Source: a virus
DNA length: 33,839 nt
Direction: 5' to 3' (one strand)
Virus record (IMG/VR): IMGVR_UViG_3300008450_000213
Location: 1 to 33,839 of that record
Both the position numbers and the translations under genes were made by a program. A model generated the notes under the pieces. The model did no database searches. It was not told the DNA's origin and saw only the letters and a program-made list of their open reading frames with translations. Shown here in pieces: positions 23,870 to 33,033 of the stretch (its first letter is position 1; each line of letters starts with the position of its first letter).

Positions 23870-26572
23870 ATGAAACGCAAAGAAGCTGTCTATAAAGGTT
23901 TACAATACATTGACGTTTGGATAACGGATACAACGTTAACTTCACCAGATTATTTTCAGATATCTGAATTTCCAACTAGGTTAACCGCTGGTAAAAATTT
24001 ATTCAAATTCCGCGGACATCCTACTAATTTAAGAGTTGGCTCATATCTAAACATTGAAGTATTAGATTATAACGGCGATCCTATTTATCATGAAGTTGTA
24101 AATTATATTGATGAAGACAAATCCAGAGTAATTGCAATTTACATTTATGAAGATACATCTCCTGGTGATTGTACAGTAACATTAACTGCAGAAGCTAATA
24201 ATGTTCCAGAGGAATGGCGCGGTAAAGCAAATGTTAAATGGTCTCGTACAGTCCCAGTTAATCCTAATATTTCAAACGATTCAGAAATTATTTTTGAAAC
24301 ACTTCCTACTGTAACTATTACTGAACAAGTAGGAGTACAACTTAATCGAACATATACTAATAACACACAGTTTCCAATATATACTACCGGTAAAGTACGA
24401 TATTTTTATTATAACGGTCAACCAGCTGTTGAGATATCCGGGGGGATGTTTACATCGGATATGTCTACTGGTACACTAACTGTATCAGCACCGGTAAATG
24501 CGACGCCTACACCCACATACATTATATCTAATACGGTTTATGCATCTAGTATTAAAAAGATATTAAGCAATACAACGGCATTATTAGACACGGAGTATAT
24601 AGTGTATACCAGCCAAAGTATATCAGCTCATACCTATACTGCATTTGATTATTCTACATTTTCTTTAGCATATGAAGCATCTCCAGTATATACAGCTACA
24701 CAAAACTCAGAATCATTTGCATTAATTCAAGTAGACGGACTGCAACCAGCAACTGGCGATGTATCTCGCGTTAAGACGTTTATGAGCAACAATGGTACTG
24801 TTGGCACTTGGGAATTAATTAATGATGTAGAATTAGATGAAACCGAAATATTCGTATCAAACACAGCATCATTATATCCAGATGAAAGTATTGGTATTTT
24901 TTACAGTCAAAGTGTAATAGATACATATTGGGAAACTTACGCATATCAAGGTAGAACTACATTAACTACACCGACATTATTATGGACTACCCAGTCTATT
25001 AACAATGCAATGTTAATATCAAGTAACATAAATACCGATGCACAAAACACTATTTTAATTGCACAGTATAAACCTGCATATAACGGTGTATTTATAGAAA
25101 ACAGTTCATATAAAGTTACTTTTGATGCATTAGGTACTAGGTCCGGATCTGCAAATCCTAAATTATCTGTTTATATTTCCGGAAGTTCATTTGACTTTGA
25201 TAGCACAGATTATTTTAATCAAGAATTTCCTAAACGATTAGGAAAACGAATTGGTGAGTTAGAAGTTGCAACAGACAATCAAAGATTTGATGATCAGGTA
25301 TTTGAATTTGATGCCGACAAAACTGGTGCTGGAGTACTTATATTTGTAGTAGAATCTGGGGTTTGGCAAATTGCCGACATTCGAACTACATCAGACAATG
25401 AAATTGGATATACTCCAGATTATACTAGAATACGAAGTCTAGTACCAACTGCACATAAATCTGATAATCAACTTTCTTTTAAACTAGAATATTACAACGT
25501 TGCGGGTGAAAAAAGCAAACAAATAAGTTATGTGTACAACAAGAATTGGGAAGGCGGTAATCGTTATGTTGATGGCGATTATTCAATGCTCACTGGTTCT
25601 TTATATGTAGCTGATTCTTTAGAAAGCGGTGTAGCAATTAGTGGATATAAAAATACTGGATATATTAGATCATTAGGATACGACGGGTTTGCAGCTGGCT
25701 TTCCTGGATTTTTAATATGGTCAGGATCTGCATTATCTGGTTCTTCGGGTACTAAAGGAGGCGTACCATATAGTGGAGTTGGATTAGAATTATATGGTAA
25801 TGCTAATAACTATTTTAGATATTCAACCAATCCATCTGAATTAGATGTTCATACAGAAACATTTTTCTTCGGAGATCCTACATCGCAATATATTTCAGGT
25901 AGTAATGGTAATTTAGAAATTTCGTCAAGTGGATTTTATTTAACAGCAAACGGAGATGTAACTGCATCTGCATTCTTAGCAGTAAATTCTGGTACTGTAT
26001 TATTTGATTCTAACAATCAATTTGCAGATGGGCTAAATATAGGACGAGTAGTATATTTTGATCAATCAGAATTTTCATTTACAGGAAATATTGGATCAAA
26101 TGGTACCGCTCAAACTGCATCTATATTCGAAACATTTATATTACCGGGAGAAACTAGAATGCAAGTTTCATTAACTACACAATATAATAACGCAGACATA
26201 CTAAATAATAGAACTATTCTAGGACAATGGTATATACAGTCTGCTAGTAATATAAATTTATCACCGGCGAGTAATTTATATGACACATGGAGTACTCCAG
26301 TACCATTGAGTTCAACTGGAATAGGTATTTTATTTACTCCTGCTAACACTATCACAGGAAATTCTAGAACAATAGAAACAGTTGATGGGGTAACCGGTAA
26401 AACAAATTTTGCTAATCATCAAGGAAAATACGTAAGGATTTATATGATTGCAAATCATTTAAACCCCGGTAATGCTGGAAGTGTTTTAAAAATGAAAAGC
26501 TTTGTATATAGAACATCTCGTGTTGCTGGTAGTTCAACAGCATCATATAGCGGAGGACTACTGCCAGAATAA
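23870..26572 (+). CDS. Large tail-fibre/tail structural protein
   Basis: A 900-residue protein rich in Ser, Thr, Gly, Tyr and Asn, mostly beta. The N-terminal 130 residues form a distinct domain (GLQYIDVWITDTTLTSPDYF; FKFRGHPTNLRVGSYLNIEV). The middle contains several Ig- or fibre-like beta domains. Near residues 680-720, LEISSSGFYLTANGDVTASA followed by FLAVNSG matches the G-x-V-T-A strand pattern found in phage fibre shafts. The C-terminal domain is beta-rich (LPGETRMQVSLTTQYNN; YVRIYMIANHLN). It is flanked by putative late promoters on both sides, so it is probably its own transcription unit. A long fibre or tail decoration role is likely; the exact role is not decided. Confidence 0.65.
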   Translation: MKRKEAVYKGLQYIDVWITDTTLTSPDYFQISEFPTRLTAGKNLFKFRGHPTNLRVGSYLNIEVLDYNGDPIYHEVVNYIDEDKSRVIAIYIYEDTSPGDCTVTLTAEANNVPEEWRGKANVKWSRTVPVNPNISNDSEIIFETLPTVTITEQVGVQLNRTYTNNTQFPIYTTGKVRYFYYNGQPAVEISGGMFTSDMSTGTLTVSAPVNATPTPTYIISNTVYASSIKKILSNTTALLDTEYIVYTSQSISAHTYTAFDYSTFSLAYEASPVYTATQNSESFALIQVDGLQPATGDVSRVKTFMSNNGTVGTWELINDVELDETEIFVSNTASLYPDESIGIFYSQSVIDTYWETYAYQGRTTLTTPTLLWTTQSINNAMLISSNINTDAQNTILIAQYKPAYNGVFIENSSYKVTFDALGTRSGSANPKLSVYISGSSFDFDSTDYFNQEFPKRLGKRIGELEVATDNQRFDDQVFEFDADKTGAGVLIFVVESGVWQIADIRTTSDNEIGYTPDYTRIRSLVPTAHKSDNQLSFKLEYYNVAGEKSKQISYVYNKNWEGGNRYVDGDYSMLTGSLYVADSLESGVAISGYKNTGYIRSLGYDGFAAGFPGFLIWSGSALSGSSGTKGGVPYSGVGLELYGNANNYFRYSTNPSELDVHTETFFFGDPTSQYISGSNGNLEISSSGFYLTANGDVTASAFLAVNSGTVLFDSNNQFADGLNIGRVVYFDQSEFSFTGNIGSNGTAQTASIFETFILPGETRMQVSLTTQYNNADILNNRTILGQWYIQSASNINLSPASNLYDTWSTPVPLSSTGIGILFTPANTITGNSRTIETVDGVTGKTNFANHQGKYVRIYMIANHLNPGNAGSVLKMKSFVYRTSRVAGSSTASYSGGLLPE

Positions 26573-26574
26573 TA

Positions 26575-26588
26575 ATATTTATATAAAA
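26575..26588 (+). promoter_or_regulatory. Putative late promoter element (copy 7)
   Basis: ATATTTATATAAAA in a 27-base gap, 11 bases before the ATG at 26600. Confidence 0.6.
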
Positions 26589-26599
26589 GAAAATATATA

Positions 26600-29101
26600 A
26601 TGGATAAAATAACAGTCTTATTTCCCGGAGGTTTTAAACCATTAACCGGAGCTCATTTAGAATTAGCAACCCGATATGCACAACATCCAGATGTACAACG
26701 TGTAATCATGTTGATTGGACCAAAAGATCGAGATGGTATTACACAACAAAAAACTATTGATATATTCAATTTAATTAATCGAGATGCTAAAATAGAAATG
26801 CGGCCTACACCATTTAATTCTCCTATCATGGCTGCTTATGAATATTTATTTGCATTGCCAGAAGATACTAAAGGTCGGTTTGCCATGGCAGCTTCTACTA
26901 AAGGAGATGATTATGTACGAGCAAAGGCATTCGTTCCTAATGTAGATAAATACATAACCATTGGTGATAAATCAGGACGAATGATTCCAACCGGAGTTAA
27001 TGCTGTTGAATTGAATATAGATGTAGATCCATTGCTATATAAAAACGGAGATCCTATCTCAGCATCTACTATACGAGCTGCACTGCAACAAGATGAATAT
27101 AAAACGTTTCGAGCTTCATATCCAAAACAAACAGAAGCTGAAGTTAAAAACATATGGCAGATACTAAAAGGAATACAAGAATCAAAAATGTTTTCTGTAG
27201 AATGGTGGAAACAACAGTTACGCGCTGATATTGAAATGTTTGAATCCATGATGTTTCCTAAAGAAAAAGAACGACACTCTGATAAAATAAAAAAACTTAG
27301 ATCTTTCTTAGATTCAAATAACGGAAAATCATTTGTATATGATTTTGATAAATTTAAGAAAACAGTGTTTGGTGCAAAACTTTTAGAAAATGTTATCACA
27401 GAAAATTATATAACTAGAGAAGAACTATCTACTATTGAACAAGCAGTTGATGGGTTCTTTCGGGAATTTGGAATTGATGTAGATTTTCAAGGAAAGTTTA
27501 CTCACTTCATTGAACGACTAAATGATCCTAGAAATGAAGCTCCTATATACACAGATGAATTAACTGAATTTTTTGAGGAACTTGCTGACGAATATGGAGA
27601 TGATATTAGAAATCAAGTAGATCAGAATAAAAATACTGCAGTGGCATCTGATTATCAATTCGATGTTCCAATACATATGCCATTCATGTTAAGATGGGAC
27701 GGCAAAAAAATCAGATTAATTCCTAGAACTATTAAAAAGCAACGACGGCGTTGGCAATCAAATGATCCAAGCGATGTAATATATACAATAGAATCATTAA
27801 CCGAAAGTCAACGTAGATACGGAAGCATGATTATAGAAGGCGGTGCAGCAGGTCATATGGCACACCCTTGGGACGATCACGGACTATCTTTTAACGATAT
27901 GAAAGAAATTGTAGCACGTGCGTTATCCGGTCGTTTAGATATAGAACAGGCAGTTACTGAAAAAACTGATGGACAGAATATATTTGTTACATGGAAAGAT
28001 GGACAACCAGGATTTGCACGTAATAAAGGTACCGTTATTAATCCAATGACTCCAGAACAATTAGTTGCTGATTTTGAAAGAAAATATCAAGAATCAGTGC
28101 AAAAAAATGGAGCTGAATCTGCAGAAGGATATAAATTAGTTGTTGACGCATTTCGAGAAATGTCACAGGATGTTACTGCTGCATTATCTAAAATTGATTC
28201 GGCAAAACTCAATGAAATATTTAAAAATGGACGAGTATTTGCAAACATGGAAATAATTTATCCAGCAACACGCAACGTTATTGCATATGATAAAGCACAT
28301 TTACAATTTCATAATCTTGTTGAATATGATGAAAAGGGCAATGTAATTCAAACAGATTTAACTGGCGGAGCATTAATGCAAACAGTTATACGGGATGCTA
28401 ATGCACATATGCAAAACACATTTTCATTTATACCTCCACAACAAATTAAGTTAGGACGAGTTTATGATTTTGAAGATCAACAAGCAGCATTTTTCAATGA
28501 GATTGATCAGTTACAGGCAAAGTATAATTTGAAACCTACTGATTTAATCAGTGAATATCATAAAGCATGGTGGCGTGATACTATACGAAGTAAAGCTCAA
28601 CAATTAAATTATGATATCCCGGAGAATATTTTAGATGCATTAATGTATCGTTGGTCATTTAATGATAAATCTACTAATATTGCTGCGTTAAAAAAACAAA
28701 TTGATAATCCTGAATTTTTAAATTGGGTTACAGAATTTGACAAGAAAGATTTTAAATCATATAAAAAACAAAACTTAGAACCATTTGAATCTATTTTTTT
28801 AAGATTAGGAGTTGTTGTATTACAAAATGCATCTAATTATTTAGCAGCAAATCCAAATAAAACAGTTCAAACTATTAAATCAGAAATGGCAGAACTGATA
28901 CGAGATTTACAAACAACTAGCAACCCAGACACTATTAAAAAATTAGAATTAGAGTTACAGCGTATACAAAAACTAGGAGGATTTGATGCAATCGTACCGT
29001 CTGAAGGAGTAGTATTTACATATCAAGGTAATACATATAAAATGACTGGCGCGTTTGCCCCGGTAAATCAGATTTTAGGAGTGTTAAAATACGCACGCTG
29101 A
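26600..29101 (+). CDS. Fusion of NMNAT/cytidylyltransferase-like domain and ligase-like covalent nucleotidyltransferase
   Basis: An 833-residue protein. Residues 1 to about 190 form a Rossmann-type nucleotidyltransferase: F-P-G10-G-F-K-P-L-T-G-A-H19 (HxGH-type site) and I153-S-A-S-T-I-R159 (ISxTxxR), as in NMN adenylyltransferases and cytidylyltransferases. A helical, charged linker follows (about 190-400). From GGAAGHMAHPWDDHG (about 414-428) comes a ligase-superfamily pattern: motif I E-K455-T-D-G458, R-N-K-G nearby, a motif III-like F-A-N-M-E551, a motif IV-like S-E802-G-V-V-F and a motif V-like Y-K814-M. A long helical insertion separates motifs III and IV. Possible roles are NAD or nucleotide metabolism joined to RNA/DNA end repair; the substrate is unknown. 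Domain calls are by eye. Confidence 0.75.
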   Translation: MDKITVLFPGGFKPLTGAHLELATRYAQHPDVQRVIMLIGPKDRDGITQQKTIDIFNLINRDAKIEMRPTPFNSPIMAAYEYLFALPEDTKGRFAMAASTKGDDYVRAKAFVPNVDKYITIGDKSGRMIPTGVNAVELNIDVDPLLYKNGDPISASTIRAALQQDEYKTFRASYPKQTEAEVKNIWQILKGIQESKMFSVEWWKQQLRADIEMFESMMFPKEKERHSDKIKKLRSFLDSNNGKSFVYDFDKFKKTVFGAKLLENVITENYITREELSTIEQAVDGFFREFGIDVDFQGKFTHFIERLNDPRNEAPIYTDELTEFFEELADEYGDDIRNQVDQNKNTAVASDYQFDVPIHMPFMLRWDGKKIRLIPRTIKKQRRRWQSNDPSDVIYTIESLTESQRRYGSMIIEGGAAGHMAHPWDDHGLSFNDMKEIVARALSGRLDIEQAVTEKTDGQNIFVTWKDGQPGFARNKGTVINPMTPEQLVADFERKYQESVQKNGAESAEGYKLVVDAFREMSQDVTAALSKIDSAKLNEIFKNGRVFANMEIIYPATRNVIAYDKAHLQFHNLVEYDEKGNVIQTDLTGGALMQTVIRDANAHMQNTFSFIPPQQIKLGRVYDFEDQQAAFFNEIDQLQAKYNLKPTDLISEYHKAWWRDTIRSKAQQLNYDIPENILDALMYRWSFNDKSTNIAALKKQIDNPEFLNWVTEFDKKDFKSYKKQNLEPFESIFLRLGVVVLQNASNYLAANPNKTVQTIKSEMAELIRDLQTTSNPDTIKKLELELQRIQKLGGFDAIVPSEGVVFTYQGNTYKMTGAFAPVNQILGVLKYAR

Positions 29102-29116
29102 TATTTATTATAAATA
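29101..29116 (+). promoter_or_regulatory. Putative late promoter (copy 8) with exact T4 late octamer
   Basis: ATATTTATTATAAATA; positions 29109-29116 are TATAAATA, the T4 late promoter consensus. It ends 15 bases before the ATG at 29132. This copy anchors the interpretation of the other eight. Confidence 0.65.
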
Positions 29117-29131
29117 GTAGGATTTTTAACC

Positions 29132-30052
29132 ATGGCTCAAAAACATAAAAGCAAATACAAAGCACCAAAAGATTTAGAAAAATCAAGAAAACTAACCCCT
29201 CGTAAAGATCTTAAAGATTACACGTTGGATGATAAAGATGGCGGATTGAATCCAAAATCTACTAAAGAAAAACAACTCAATGTTCTACGTAAAACTGATA
29301 AAGAAACAGTTGATACAGGTAAAATGGATGTTAAGTATGATGCTGACGACCGTCTTTATAAAAAACTAGAAGACGGTGATTATGATCCTAAAACTGCATC
29401 TAAAAGATTTAAAAATCGTTTAGACCAGGAAGAAAAAGATTCTAAAGATCAAATTAAAGATAAAATTGAAAACTTAACTAGAGAACAACGAGAACATTTA
29501 GTTAGACAATATATTCGTAAAAAAATTCAAAAAGTAATTTCCGAACAAGCAAAAGATGCTGCAGCTACAGAAGAGCCAGCTACCCCAGAAGCCAGCGCTA
29601 CGCCTGAACCTGAAGCTGCCCCAGCTGGAGCAACTCCTCCTGAAGCAGGAGCTACACCACCAGCTGGCGGAACACCTCCAGCACCTGAAGCTGAAGCTAC
29701 GCCTCCAGCAGAACCGACTGCACCAGCAGGTGGAACACCACCAGCACCAACGACTCCACCAGCTGGGGATGCTGCTAAACCAGGAGCTGAAGCTGGAAAA
29801 GAATCTGAAGAAGAGGAAGAAGAAAAATTAGATCCAGAAGCAAAGCAAGCACTAGATACAGATCGATTCATTAAAAGCATTAAAAAAATGACTGGTACTG
29901 TAGAAAAGGTTAAAGCAATTGCTAAGGTTGTAAAAGATGCTACCGATGATTTAGAATATGATGATTCTAAAAACTTTTATCAGATGCTTAGAACATATGC
30001 AATTAATAAACTAGAACGTTTAGGAAGCTCTGATAAAAAATCTAAAAAATAA
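29132..30052 (+). CDS. Highly charged protein with Pro/Ala/Glu linker (possible head core/internal protein)
   Basis: A 306-residue protein. Residues 1-138 are lysine/aspartate-rich and helical (KYKAPKDLEKSRKLTPRKDL; REHLVRQYIRKKIQKVISE). Residues about 140-225 are a low-complexity Pro/Ala/Glu/Thr/Gly linker (PAGGTPPAP-type repeats), then a poly-Glu stretch. The final 80 residues are a compact helical domain (FIKSIKKMTGTVEKVKAIAK; NFYQMLRTYAINKLERLG). V-I-S-E138 before Q is a potential gp21-type cleavage site like those in the genes at 16167-18223. Composition and absence of Cys fit a prohead core or DNA-associated internal protein. No family recognised. The gene at 30063 follows after 10 bases. 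Confidence 0.65.
   Translation: MAQKHKSKYKAPKDLEKSRKLTPRKDLKDYTLDDKDGGLNPKSTKEKQLNVLRKTDKETVDTGKMDVKYDADDRLYKKLEDGDYDPKTASKRFKNRLDQEEKDSKDQIKDKIENLTREQREHLVRQYIRKKIQKVISEQAKDAAATEEPATPEASATPEPEAAPAGATPPEAGATPPAGGTPPAPEAEATPPAEPTAPAGGTPPAPTTPPAGDAAKPGAEAGKESEEEEEEKLDPEAKQALDTDRFIKSIKKMTGTVEKVKAIAKVVKDATDDLEYDDSKNFYQMLRTYAINKLERLGSSDKKSKK
29560..29815 (+). repeat. Low-complexity Pro/Ala/Glu coding tract
   Basis: Imperfect repeats of CCAGC/GCTCC-type codons encode the linker of the 306-residue protein. It is the most GC-rich stretch in an otherwise AT-rich window and opens long false frames on both strands. Confidence 0.75.
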
Positions 30053-30062
30053 AAAAAGTTAT

Positions 30063-30716
30063 ATGTCAAAAAAGTTACAAAACGTCAAAGCTATTCAACA
30101 AATGTTGGATGGTAAACACAAATTTCAAAATAAAAAATCTATAGGTTTCTCTGATGCTGAAGATGTTGCGAAGAAAAATGAAAAACATCAAGTAGGCGAT
30201 ATTTGGGAGGAAACCGATTCTGTCACCGGTGTTACATATATTATAGAACAGCGAGACGGGTTTCGTGTTAAAAAAACAAAATCAAGTGAAGTTTTACAAA
30301 CAGTACGAGAAGAACTTCGATCCTTTCCAAACTGCCGTAAAGATACATGTACGTGTTTAGGTAAACATCCATTAGATATAAAGATGCAAAAAGTGCACGG
30401 AATGTGTTTTGATTGCGTAATCGAAATGGAACATGATCTAAAAAAAGAAGGCAAGTATGAGGAATATGAACAAAATAAAATTCGAGAAAATGCACTTGCA
30501 TGGTTACGTTCCGCGGAACAAGATGTTAACATGTTAAAACAAGCATATACAGAAGCTTCTAAATTTGTTACTAATTCAGATGGAGAAACAGAAACTTGGA
30601 CCGCAAAAATGACACCGGAAGAATTTCAAGAAAAGATAGAAGAACAATTCCAAGTATTTAAAGAAAATTTTTTAAACCGATTAAATGGAGAAACAGAATC
30701 AGATGCAAACAATTAA
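30063..30716 (+). CDS. Cys-cluster protein upstream of terminase, unknown function
   Basis: A 217-residue charged protein. The N-terminus (LQNVKAIQQMLDGKHKFQ) is followed by a beta segment (VGDIWEETDSVTGVTYIIEQ, then RDGFRVKK). A Cys cluster (C91-x4-C96-x-C98, then C-F-D-C near residue 115) looks like a structural zinc site. The rest is helical, with a long acidic C-terminus (MTPEEFQEKIEEQFQVFKEN). It is three genes upstream of the large terminase. A small-terminase-like or neck-assembly role would fit the location, but I see no helix-turn-helix and do not assign one. It overlaps the next gene by 14 bases if that gene starts at 30703. Confidence 0.7.
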   Translation: MSKKLQNVKAIQQMLDGKHKFQNKKSIGFSDAEDVAKKNEKHQVGDIWEETDSVTGVTYIIEQRDGFRVKKTKSSEVLQTVREELRSFPNCRKDTCTCLGKHPLDIKMQKVHGMCFDCVIEMEHDLKKEGKYEEYEQNKIRENALAWLRSAEQDVNMLKQAYTEASKFVTNSDGETETWTAKMTPEEFQEKIEEQFQVFKENFLNRLNGETESDANN

Positions 30717-31050
30717 GAAATATTGGATATGGATTGTAGCTTTTATAGGTACAATTGTAGGAGTTTTATTTTTATCAAAAAAATACAATCAAAAACAAAT
30801 TGATAAAACTGACAAACAAATTGATGATAATAATAAAAAAATTAGTAATCTAGATGGTAAGATTGATGCAATCGAAGATCAGAAACAAGATGCTAAACAA
30901 GCAGCAGAACAAATTCAAGATCAAATTGATGATTTAAAAGATAAACGAGATGATATCAATCCTACGGTTGTTGAAGATACTGCTCAATTAAAACAAGACA
31001 TTATAGCTAAAACTAAACGCCGGGGTCGCAAACCAAAAGGTCAATCATGA
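30703..31050 (+). CDS. Single-pass membrane protein with coiled coil (possible inner-membrane spanin-like)
   Basis: A 115-residue protein from ATG 30703; an in-frame ATG at 30685 would add six polar residues. A GGAG at 30687-30690 favours 30703. It has a basic start (MQTIKKYW), one transmembrane helix (about residues 8-26, IWIVAFIGTIVGVLFLS), and a long charged coiled coil (IDKTDKQIDDNNKKISNLDG; AEQIQDQIDDLKDKRDDINP). The C-terminus is basic (KTKRRGRKPKGQS). This N-in topology with a periplasmic coiled coil is the layout of i-spanins, and the next gene encodes an exported protein overlapping it by 4 bases. The lysis role is inference; it could equally be a membrane-bound virion-morphogenesis protein. 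Confidence 0.65.
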   Translation: MQTIKKYWIWIVAFIGTIVGVLFLSKKYNQKQIDKTDKQIDDNNKKISNLDGKIDAIEDQKQDAKQAAEQIQDQIDDLKDKRDDINPTVVEDTAQLKQDIIAKTKRRGRKPKGQS

Positions 31051-31427
31051 AAAAACTATTAGTTATATTATTATTACCATTAACTTGTTTTTCACAAACA
31101 GTACCAGATACATGTTTTACAAAACAAGAAATGCAAGACATTTTATTTACAATTGATTCGTTGTATGAATTAGATGATATTAATCAACAAATCATTTCTA
31201 AGCAAGAGTCATTAGTAAAAGAATTAAATTTTGTAATTCGTTTAGATTCTATACAAACGGCATATCGAATTGAACAAACAAAACTTTTACAAACAAACAT
31301 CAATTTGTATGTAGAACGAGAAAAACGTTTAAAACCAAAATGGTATGATAACAAAGCAATTTGGTTTGGAAGTGGAATTTTAACTACGTTGTTTACTGGA
31401 GCAATTATCAGTGAATATTTAAAATAA
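31047..31427 (+). CDS. Exported small protein with signal peptide and C-terminal membrane helix
   Basis: A 126-residue protein. The signal peptide MKKLLVILLLPLTCFSQ probably ends after the FS or at the Q; the LTC could be a weak lipobox but lacks the small residue normally before Cys. CFSQ-type ends are common in Bacteroidetes exported proteins. The middle is helical (QEMQDILFTIDSLYELDDIN; QQIISKQESLVKELNFVIRL). A second hydrophobic segment near the C-terminus (about 106-122, AIWFGSGILTTLFTGAIIS) may span a membrane. It overlaps the preceding membrane-protein gene in ATGA style and abuts the terminase start directly. The pair may work together at the envelope; lysis is one possibility. Confidence 0.65.
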   Translation: MKKLLVILLLPLTCFSQTVPDTCFTKQEMQDILFTIDSLYELDDINQQIISKQESLVKELNFVIRLDSIQTAYRIEQTKLLQTNINLYVEREKRLKPKWYDNKAIWFGSGILTTLFTGAIISEYLK

Positions 31428-33011
31428 ATGGCTCAACCAACTAACATAAAGCAAATAATACAACAGCAGTACATGATGTGTGCTAAAGATCCTGTGTTCT
31501 TTATGCGTAACTATTGTTATATACAACATCCAAAGCGTGGTAAAATTAAATTTAATCTATACGATTTTCAAGAAAAATCATTAAGCGAATTACGAGATAA
31601 CAGATACAATGTTATACTTAAGTCTCGACAGTTAGGCATTTCAACTCTATCCGCCGGATTTGCTCTATGGAGTATGTTGTTTGCAGAAGACTTCAATGTA
31701 TTAGTTATTGCAACAACTCAGGAAGTTGCAAAAAACTTAGTTACAAAAGTACGGGTAATGCATGAAAATTTACCTAGTTGGCTAAAAGGTACGGTTGAAG
31801 CGGATAATAAATTATCATTAAAATTTAAAAATGGTTCACAAATTAAAGCAGTATCATCAGCAACTACAGGAGCCCGTTCGGAAGCATTGTCATTGTTAAT
31901 TGTGGATGAGGCTGCATTTATTCGAAACATTGAAGAAATATGGATAGCATCTCAAGCAACATTATCAACAGGTGGTGGTGCTATTGTGTTATCTACTCCT
32001 AATGGTGTTGGTAACTGGTTTCATCAAACATGGGCCGATGCTGAAGCTAATATTAACGGATTCCATACAATTAAATTGCATTGGACCGTACATCCCGAAC
32101 GCGATCAACAATGGCGTAATGAACAAACACAATTATTAGGCGAACGTGGAGCTGCACAAGAATGTGATTGTGACTTTATTAGTTCGGGACATACTGTAGT
32201 AGACGGTGGATTGCTTTTAGAATATGATGAAAAATGTGCAGATCCTATCGAAAAAAGAGGATTTGATCACGGATATTGGATTTGGGAATATCCAGATTAT
32301 TCTAAAGATTATATAGTAGTAGCAGACGTCGCTCGGGGTGATTCTACAGACTTTTCAGCATTTCATGTTTTTGAGGTAGAATCTGTAACACAAGTAGCAG
32401 AATATAAAGGAAAGCTTCCTCCTAATGATTTCGGAAACATGTTAGTTACAGTCGCATCCGAATGGAATAATGCATTACTAGCAATAGAAAATGCAAATAT
32501 TGGATGGGCTGCAATACAGCCAGCAATAGATAGAGGATACCAAAATTTACATTATACATATCGTGATGATGGGTACACTGATGAATCAGTTCAACTCAAA
32601 AAAGGTTATGATATGAAAGATAAATCACAAATGGTCCCGGGTGTCTCTACAACGACAAGAACACGTCCATTAATGATATCTGCATTAGAAATGTATATGC
32701 GGCAAAAAACACCTACTATTCGTAGTAAAAGACTAATACAAGAACTATTTGTTTTTGTTTGGCTAAATGGTAAAGCTCAAGCACAACAAGGATATAACGA
32801 TGACTTAGTAATGTCATTTGCGATTTCATTGTGGCTACGAGATACAGCACTTCGATTACGGCAGCAAGGCATAGACTTAAATAAACGAGCACTATCACAA
32901 TTTCAAAAAACAGCACCGGTAATTTTTACTAACAAACCCAATGCCCGGGATACGGGTTGGTCATGGGATACTGGTTTCGGCGATGAAAGTTTAACATGGT
33001 TAATTAAATAA
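31428..33011 (+). CDS. gp17: Terminase large subunit, gp17-like (packaging ATPase-nuclease)
   Basis: A 527-residue protein that pumps DNA into the prohead and cuts it. The ATPase domain has an adenine-binding-like Q48, a deviant Walker A K65-S-R-Q-L-G-I-S-T73 (no Lys in the GKT position; the Lys lies upstream), and Walker B L-L-I-V-D160-E161, followed by a coupling-type motif VLSTPNG. The RNase H-like nuclease domain shows VVADVARGDSTDFSAF, LAIENANIGWAA and the C-terminal NDDLVMSFAI with paired Asp. It is somewhat shorter than T4 gp17 (610). The ATG is adjacent to the previous stop. The portal gene follows after 44 bases. Confidence 0.93.
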   Translation: MAQPTNIKQIIQQQYMMCAKDPVFFMRNYCYIQHPKRGKIKFNLYDFQEKSLSELRDNRYNVILKSRQLGISTLSAGFALWSMLFAEDFNVLVIATTQEVAKNLVTKVRVMHENLPSWLKGTVEADNKLSLKFKNGSQIKAVSSATTGARSEALSLLIVDEAAFIRNIEEIWIASQATLSTGGGAIVLSTPNGVGNWFHQTWADAEANINGFHTIKLHWTVHPERDQQWRNEQTQLLGERGAAQECDCDFISSGHTVVDGGLLLEYDEKCADPIEKRGFDHGYWIWEYPDYSKDYIVVADVARGDSTDFSAFHVFEVESVTQVAEYKGKLPPNDFGNMLVTVASEWNNALLAIENANIGWAAIQPAIDRGYQNLHYTYRDDGYTDESVQLKKGYDMKDKSQMVPGVSTTTRTRPLMISALEMYMRQKTPTIRSKRLIQELFVFVWLNGKAQAQQGYNDDLVMSFAISLWLRDTALRLRQQGIDLNKRALSQFQKTAPVIFTNKPNARDTGWSWDTGFGDESLTWLIK

Positions 33012-33033
33012 ACCATTGGTTCTACGGATAGTT

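Noticed and set aside
29527-29880. 117-codon - strand frame and a 91-codon + strand frame over the Pro/Ala linker
   Set aside because: Both arise from the low-complexity repeat; their products are simple Ala/Gly/Ser or Leu/Gln/His runs with no independent start signals.
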